From positions 23,988 through 32,685 of the forward strand of contig PMBA01000374.1 in NCBI GenBank assembly GCA_003152795.1: a stretch of 8,698 nt of DNA, in the 5' to 3' direction. Every line of letters begins with the position of its first letter. Position 1 is the first letter of the stretch. The translations under genes were made by a program, and so were the position numbers. Below the pieces are notes generated by a model that did no database searches, was not told the origin of the DNA, and saw nothing but the letters and a program-made list of their open reading frames with translations. The DNA comes from Acidobacteriaceae bacterium. Lineage in GTDB: Bacteria > Acidobacteriota > Terriglobia > Terriglobales > Acidobacteriaceae. Positions 6,145-8,698 of this stretch are shown piece after piece.

Positions 6145-6345
6145 ATGACGCAGAAGATTATCGAGGTAATCGGGACTTCGAAAGAAAGCTTTGCCAAGGC
6201 GGCGGAAGCTGCCGTTCAGGAAGCCGCGAAAACTGTTCGAGGCATCAAATGGGCGCATGTGGATTCGCTTGACATGCAACTGGATGGAGCCAAAGTTCTG
6301 CTATACCGCGCCACGGCCAGGATTTATTTCGACGTCGAGCACTAG
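6145..6345 (+). CDS. Dodecin family flavin-binding protein
   Basis: This 66-residue protein fits dodecin, which assembles into hollow dodecamers that bind and store flavins (FMN, riboflavin or lumichrome) and limit their photochemical damage. The start KIIEVIGTSKESFAKAAEAAV matches the first strand and helix, and KTVRGIKWAHV carries Trp36 at the position of the flavin-stacking Trp. The strand KVLLYRATARIYFDVE closes the fold. Arg55 occupies the place where the halophilic archaeal dodecin has the flavin-contacting Gln; I recall YRA at this site in other bacterial dodecins, so this may not be abnormal. AAGGAGAG at 6132-6139, five bases upstream, supports the start. The gene appears monocistronic, with no flavin genes nearby. 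Confidence 0.92.
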   Translation: MTQKIIEVIGTSKESFAKAAEAAVQEAAKTVRGIKWAHVDSLDMQLDGAKVLLYRATARIYFDVEH

Positions 6346-6572
6346 AACCACGGCCGGTTTGCAAGCGCGACAGCGGAGGGGCGGTTCGCCAGGCGGCCGC
6401 CCACCGGCCCGCCTGTGACACCCGGCGCCGCCGTGGTTTGACGTCCTGTTTTTTTGCATCTTTGACGAACCAGGCCACATCCTAAAACGTGGTTCAGGCT
6501 CAGGAAGCGCTTGGGAAACTCATCCCGAGCATGGAATTTTTGTCTCACGAAAACTCACACAAAGGATATGGA
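6346..6572. other. GC-rich intergenic region before the YceI gene
   Basis: These 227 bases contain GGCCGGT (6352-6358) and its complement ACCGGCC (6403-6409), enclosing the palindrome GGCGGCCGCC (6392-6401). This is a possible structured 3' end for the dodecin message. A seven-T run lies at about 6449-6455. TTGACG (6462-6467) with TAAAAC (6483-6488) resembles a promoter, but the 15-base spacing is short. The YceI frame is open back to 6489, but that extension lacks a signal-like or family-like sequence. Confidence 0.4.
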
Positions 6573-7181
6573 ATGGTCATGTTGAAAACAGCTCAACGTA
6601 TTTGTATCGTTTCCGCGGTTGCCCTTCTTGCAAGTCTCTCGGCTCCGGCGCAGACCTCAAATTGGAACATCGACCCCGCCCACTCGAACGCGCAGTTCAC
6701 CGTGCGTCACCTGGCGATCTCGAACGTCACGGGGAGTTTTACCAAGGTGACGGGAAGCGTGGTTCTGAACGAGAAAGACATTGCGCAGTCGCAGGTCTCG
6801 GCCTCGATTGACGTCAGCTCGGTCGATACCCGGGTGGAAATGCGCGACAAGGATCTTAAGAGCCCTAACTTCTTCGACGTGGAAAAATACCCGACCATCG
6901 AATTCAAGTCCAAAAAGATCATCAGCAGCGGCGGGAAGCTGCAGGTAATTGGCGACCTGACCATCCACGGTACCACGCACGAAGTAACGCTCGATGTGGA
7001 TGGACCTACGGCTGAATTGACCGACCCGTGGGGCAATCCGCGCCGCGGAATTTCCGCGACGACGACCATCAACCGCAAAGACTTCGGTCTGACCTACAAC
7101 AACCTCCTCAAGACGGGTGAAGCCATGATTGGAGATAACGTCAAGATTCAGATTGATGCGGAAATTGTAAAGAAGAAGTAA
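6573..7181 (+). CDS. YceI-family exported protein
   Basis: This 202-residue protein has a signal peptide (MVMLKTAQRIC, hydrophobic IVSAVALLASLS, cleavage after APA at residue 26) followed by a YceI domain. YceI proteins are periplasmic lipocalin-like beta-barrels that in structurally studied members bind polyisoprenoid or similar lipids; in E. coli YceI is base- and stress-inducible. The domain starts WNIDPAHSNAQFTVRHLAISNVTGSF, the family's usual opening, and continues with DVEKYPTIEFKSKKI, GDLTIHGTTHEVTLDV and the closing GDNVKIQIDAEIVKK. ATG 6573 is chosen because AAAGGA (6561-6566) lies six bases upstream and a normal signal peptide results; ATG 6579 is a close alternative. The stop codon is 12 bases before octamer repeat cluster 2 and 63 bases before pgeF, so readthrough into pgeF is possible. 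Confidence 0.92.
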   Translation: MVMLKTAQRICIVSAVALLASLSAPAQTSNWNIDPAHSNAQFTVRHLAISNVTGSFTKVTGSVVLNEKDIAQSQVSASIDVSSVDTRVEMRDKDLKSPNFFDVEKYPTIEFKSKKIISSGGKLQVIGDLTIHGTTHEVTLDVDGPTAELTDPWGNPRRGISATTTINRKDFGLTYNNLLKTGEAMIGDNVKIQIDAEIVKKK

Positions 7182-7193
7182 GGCGCCCGATTC

Positions 7194-7257
7194 TCAATGA
7201 CTCAATGATCCAATGAGTCAACGATTCAATGATCAAATGGTGCAATGACTCAACTAT
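7194..7257 (+). repeat. Octamer repeat cluster 2 (eight TCAATGAN units)
   Basis: Eight consecutive units keep an exact 8-base register: TCAATGAC, TCAATGAT, CCAATGAG, TCAACGAT, TCAATGAT, CAAATGGT, GCAATGAC, TCAACTAT. Degeneracy rises towards the right end. All are in one orientation. The array fills the gap between the YceI stop and pgeF and enters the pgeF reading frame: the pgeF ATG (7245-7247) is part of unit seven. Confidence 0.88.
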
Positions 7258-8096
7258 TCCGTTCCGGGAAGCTGGGCGAACTGGCGTGGCTGACGCATGG
7301 CTTCTCGACGCGACTGGGCGGCGTGTCACGCATCTATGGCGGGAACGCGCTGAATCTTGGGTTCACGAAACAGGACTCGCGCGTCGCCGTTGAACGCAAC
7401 CGCGAGCTTTTCCTCATCGAACTGGGCGCGGCAAACGGGAAAAAAAGCTGGCCGCTGGTCTCGCTGCGGCAGATTCATTCTGATTTGATCCATCGAGTCG
7501 ATCAGATGCCGGCAGCGCCCCTGGCAGGCGACGGGCTGGTCACGGACACGCCCGGGCTGATCCTGGCCGTGCAGACTGCCGACTGCCTTCCCGTCATCCT
7601 GGTCGATCCGAAACGGCGGGCTGTCGGCGTTTTTCACGCAGGCTGGCGGGGGACGGTGAAGCGCATTGTCGAGAAGGGCGTTGGCGAAATGCGGAAACAT
7701 TTCAAGAGCGATCCGCGGAACCTGCTGGCGGCGATCGGGCCGGGCGTGCAGAGTTGCTGTTACGACGTGGGCGAAGAAGTGCGCACTAAGTTTGAGGCTC
7801 AGTTCGCCTATGCCAGTAGCTTGTTCCGCGAGGTGAAAGAATCGGACCCGGTGCGGGAAAAATATCCCTTGCTCTTCCTCACGGCGCGGGCGCCCGGACA
7901 CAGCGAACTGCCGGTAAAACTTTTTCTCGATCTGGTGGAAGCGAACCGGCGGCAACTGCTGGATGCGGGCTTGCTCGCGAAAAATATTGACACCAAAGCG
8001 CCGTGCACGTCATGCCATACCGAACTGCTGTTCAGCTTCCGGGCGGAAAAGGGCGTGACGGGCAGGATGATGGGGGCGGCGGGAATAAAACATTGA
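7245..8096 (+). CDS. pgeF: PgeF/YfiH-family protein (polyphenol oxidase / purine nucleosidase family)
   Basis: This 283-residue protein belongs to the YfiH/LACC1 (DUF152) family, known as peptidoglycan editing factor PgeF in E. coli; members also show purine nucleoside phosphorylase and adenosine deaminase activity. It keeps the signature residues: THGFSTRLGGVS (17-28), LRQIHSD with His78, TADCLPV with Cys114, HAGWRGTV with His131 (the zinc-binding His-Cys-His set), IGPGVQSCCYDVG (164-176), and near the C-terminus CTSCHTELLFSFR. Length is within the family range. ATG 7245 is the only usable start: an in-frame stop lies at 7230-7232 and homology begins within a few residues. No Shine-Dalgarno sequence is present, because the leader consists of octamer repeats. 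The stop codon (8094-8096) also lies inside a repeat cluster. Translation may depend on an unusual initiation or on the YceI message. Confidence 0.93.
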   Translation: MTQLFRSGKLGELAWLTHGFSTRLGGVSRIYGGNALNLGFTKQDSRVAVERNRELFLIELGAANGKKSWPLVSLRQIHSDLIHRVDQMPAAPLAGDGLVTDTPGLILAVQTADCLPVILVDPKRRAVGVFHAGWRGTVKRIVEKGVGEMRKHFKSDPRNLLAAIGPGVQSCCYDVGEEVRTKFEAQFAYASSLFREVKESDPVREKYPLLFLTARAPGHSELPVKLFLDLVEANRRQLLDAGLLAKNIDTKAPCTSCHTELLFSFRAEKGVTGRMMGAAGIKH

Positions 8097-8158
8097 GTCA
8101 TTGAATCATTGAGGTATTGAGTCAATGATTCAATGTTTCAATACCTCAATGATTCAAT
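8090..8158. repeat. Octamer repeat cluster 3 with a perfect 21-bp inverted repeat
   Basis: Units in inverted orientation (ACATTGAG, TCATTGAA, TCATTGAG, GTATTGAG; 8090-8121) switch to direct orientation (TCAATGAT, TCAATGTT, TCAATACC, TCAATGAT; 8122-8153) without loss of the 8-base register. Bases 8100-8120 are perfectly complementary to 8138-8158 (21 bp), leaving a 17-base loop. The cluster sits between the convergent pgeF and pirin genes and contains the pgeF stop codon. Transcripts from either strand could fold into the same hairpin, so it may mark 3' ends on both sides. The stem is AT-rich with no T-run. Confidence 0.92.
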
Positions 8159-8167
8159 CGCCCTGTC

Positions 8168-8698
8168 TCACGCCAGGTCAAACAGCAGAACTTCCGCTTC
8201 TTCCGTGGCTTTGATCGTCAATTTGTTTTCGTCGCTGATGGCCGCCCCGTCTCCCTGGCGCAAGTTGTGGCCGTTCAGTTCGACTTCGCCCTTCGCGACC
8301 TGCAGCCATCCATAACGCTTCGCCCCAAGCGACTGCGTAACTTCTTCTCCGGGCGCAAGCAGTGTCACGAACAGCTTCGCGTCCTGATTGATCTTCACCG
8401 ACCCCTCGGCACCGTCCTTTGAGGCGATCAGGCAAAGTTTGCCGCGCTTCTCCGCTTGGGGAAAGCTTTTCTGTTCGTAGCCGGGTTCGTGCCCCTGCTT
8501 GTCGGGAAGAATCCAGATCTGGAGCAGGTGCACGGATTCGGTCGCGGACGGATTTGCCTCGCTGTGCCGGATGCCGCGCCCGGCAGTCATGCGCTGCCCA
8601 TCGCCCGGGAGGATCACCGAGCCGGTGCCCAGGCTGTCTTTGTGCTCCAGTTTCCCGGACAGGACATAGGTAATGATCTCCATGTCGCGATGGGGATG
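8168..8698 (-). CDS. Pirin-family bicupin protein (quercetinase type), N-terminus cut off
   Basis: The last 176 residues of a pirin are visible; the first 50-60 residues lie beyond the right edge. Pirins are bicupin metalloproteins; bacterial members such as YhhW oxidise quercetin with molecular oxygen, though the natural substrate is usually unknown. The visible part opens HPHRDMEIITYVLSG, giving the two metal-binding histidines (8696-8698 and 8690-8692), and RHSEAN (His codon 8564-8566, Glu codon 8558-8560) completes the usual His-His-His-Glu metal site. The second cupin half follows (LFVTLLAPGEEVTQSL to EVLLFDLA). The ATG at 8683 is internal, since the open frame with conserved residues continues to the window end. 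The stop codon is ten bases from the octamer palindrome. Confidence 0.94.
   Translation of the reverse strand, partial: HPHRDMEIITYVLSGKLEHKDSLGTGSVILPGDGQRMTAGRGIRHSEANPSATESVHLLQIWILPDKQGHEPGYEQKSFPQAEKRGKLCLIASKDGAEGSVKINQDAKLFVTLLAPGEEVTQSLGAKRYGWLQVAKGEVELNGHNLRQGDGAAISDENKLTIKATEEAEVLLFDLA

Noticed and set aside
6392..6401. GGCGGCCGCC palindrome as an operator
   Set aside because: A short GC palindrome is expected by chance in DNA of this composition and has no second copy nearby.
6489..6572. Longer N-terminus for the YceI protein
   Set aside because: It would bury the signal peptide behind 28 polar residues, and the ribosome site at 6561-6566 fits ATG 6573.

Overview
The window is GC-rich bacterial chromosomal DNA with compact housekeeping and accessory genes on both strands. 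I infer an Acidobacteriota (Terriglobia-like) genome. The evidence is an exported coiled-coil protein opening with the SLGDVARENREKK / PKVITN pattern that I associate with that group, the HpcH/HpaI-type aldolase, the gene mix, and intergenic clusters of a short TCAATGAN repeat. This assignment comes from memory of families, not from a search. No rRNA, tRNA, CRISPR array, transposase or phage gene is visible.

Layout, left to right. The 5' part of a recQ-type helicase gene runs off the left edge (minus strand). An octamer-repeat cluster and a tandem 11-mer follow, then an HU-family DNA-binding protein gene (minus). A 377-base non-coding stretch with an inverted-repeat element separates HU from a divergent HpcH/HpaI-family aldolase gene (plus). 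Next comes a minus-strand block read from about 4905 down to 2145: gluQ (glutamyl-Q tRNA(Asp) synthetase), a secreted coiled-coil protein of unknown function, a DUF2071 protein, and a DUF393 (DCC-family) thiol-redox protein. The last two genes overlap by four bases. From 5092 the plus strand carries an uncharacterised lipoprotein-like gene ending at a strong hairpin, a dodecin gene, an exported YceI-family protein, and pgeF/yfiH. The right edge cuts a minus-strand pirin gene (bicupin, quercetinase type), which lacks its N-terminus.

No single pathway links the genes. Several are informational (recQ, HU, gluQ), others concern flavin or lipid-like ligands, redox chemistry or envelope upkeep (dodecin, YceI, DUF393, pirin, PgeF). 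The feature most worth following is the octamer repeat family. It forms three clusters, keeps a strict 8-base register, switches orientation within two clusters, supplies both the start and stop codon of pgeF, and forms a perfect 21-bp inverted repeat between the convergent pgeF and pirin genes.
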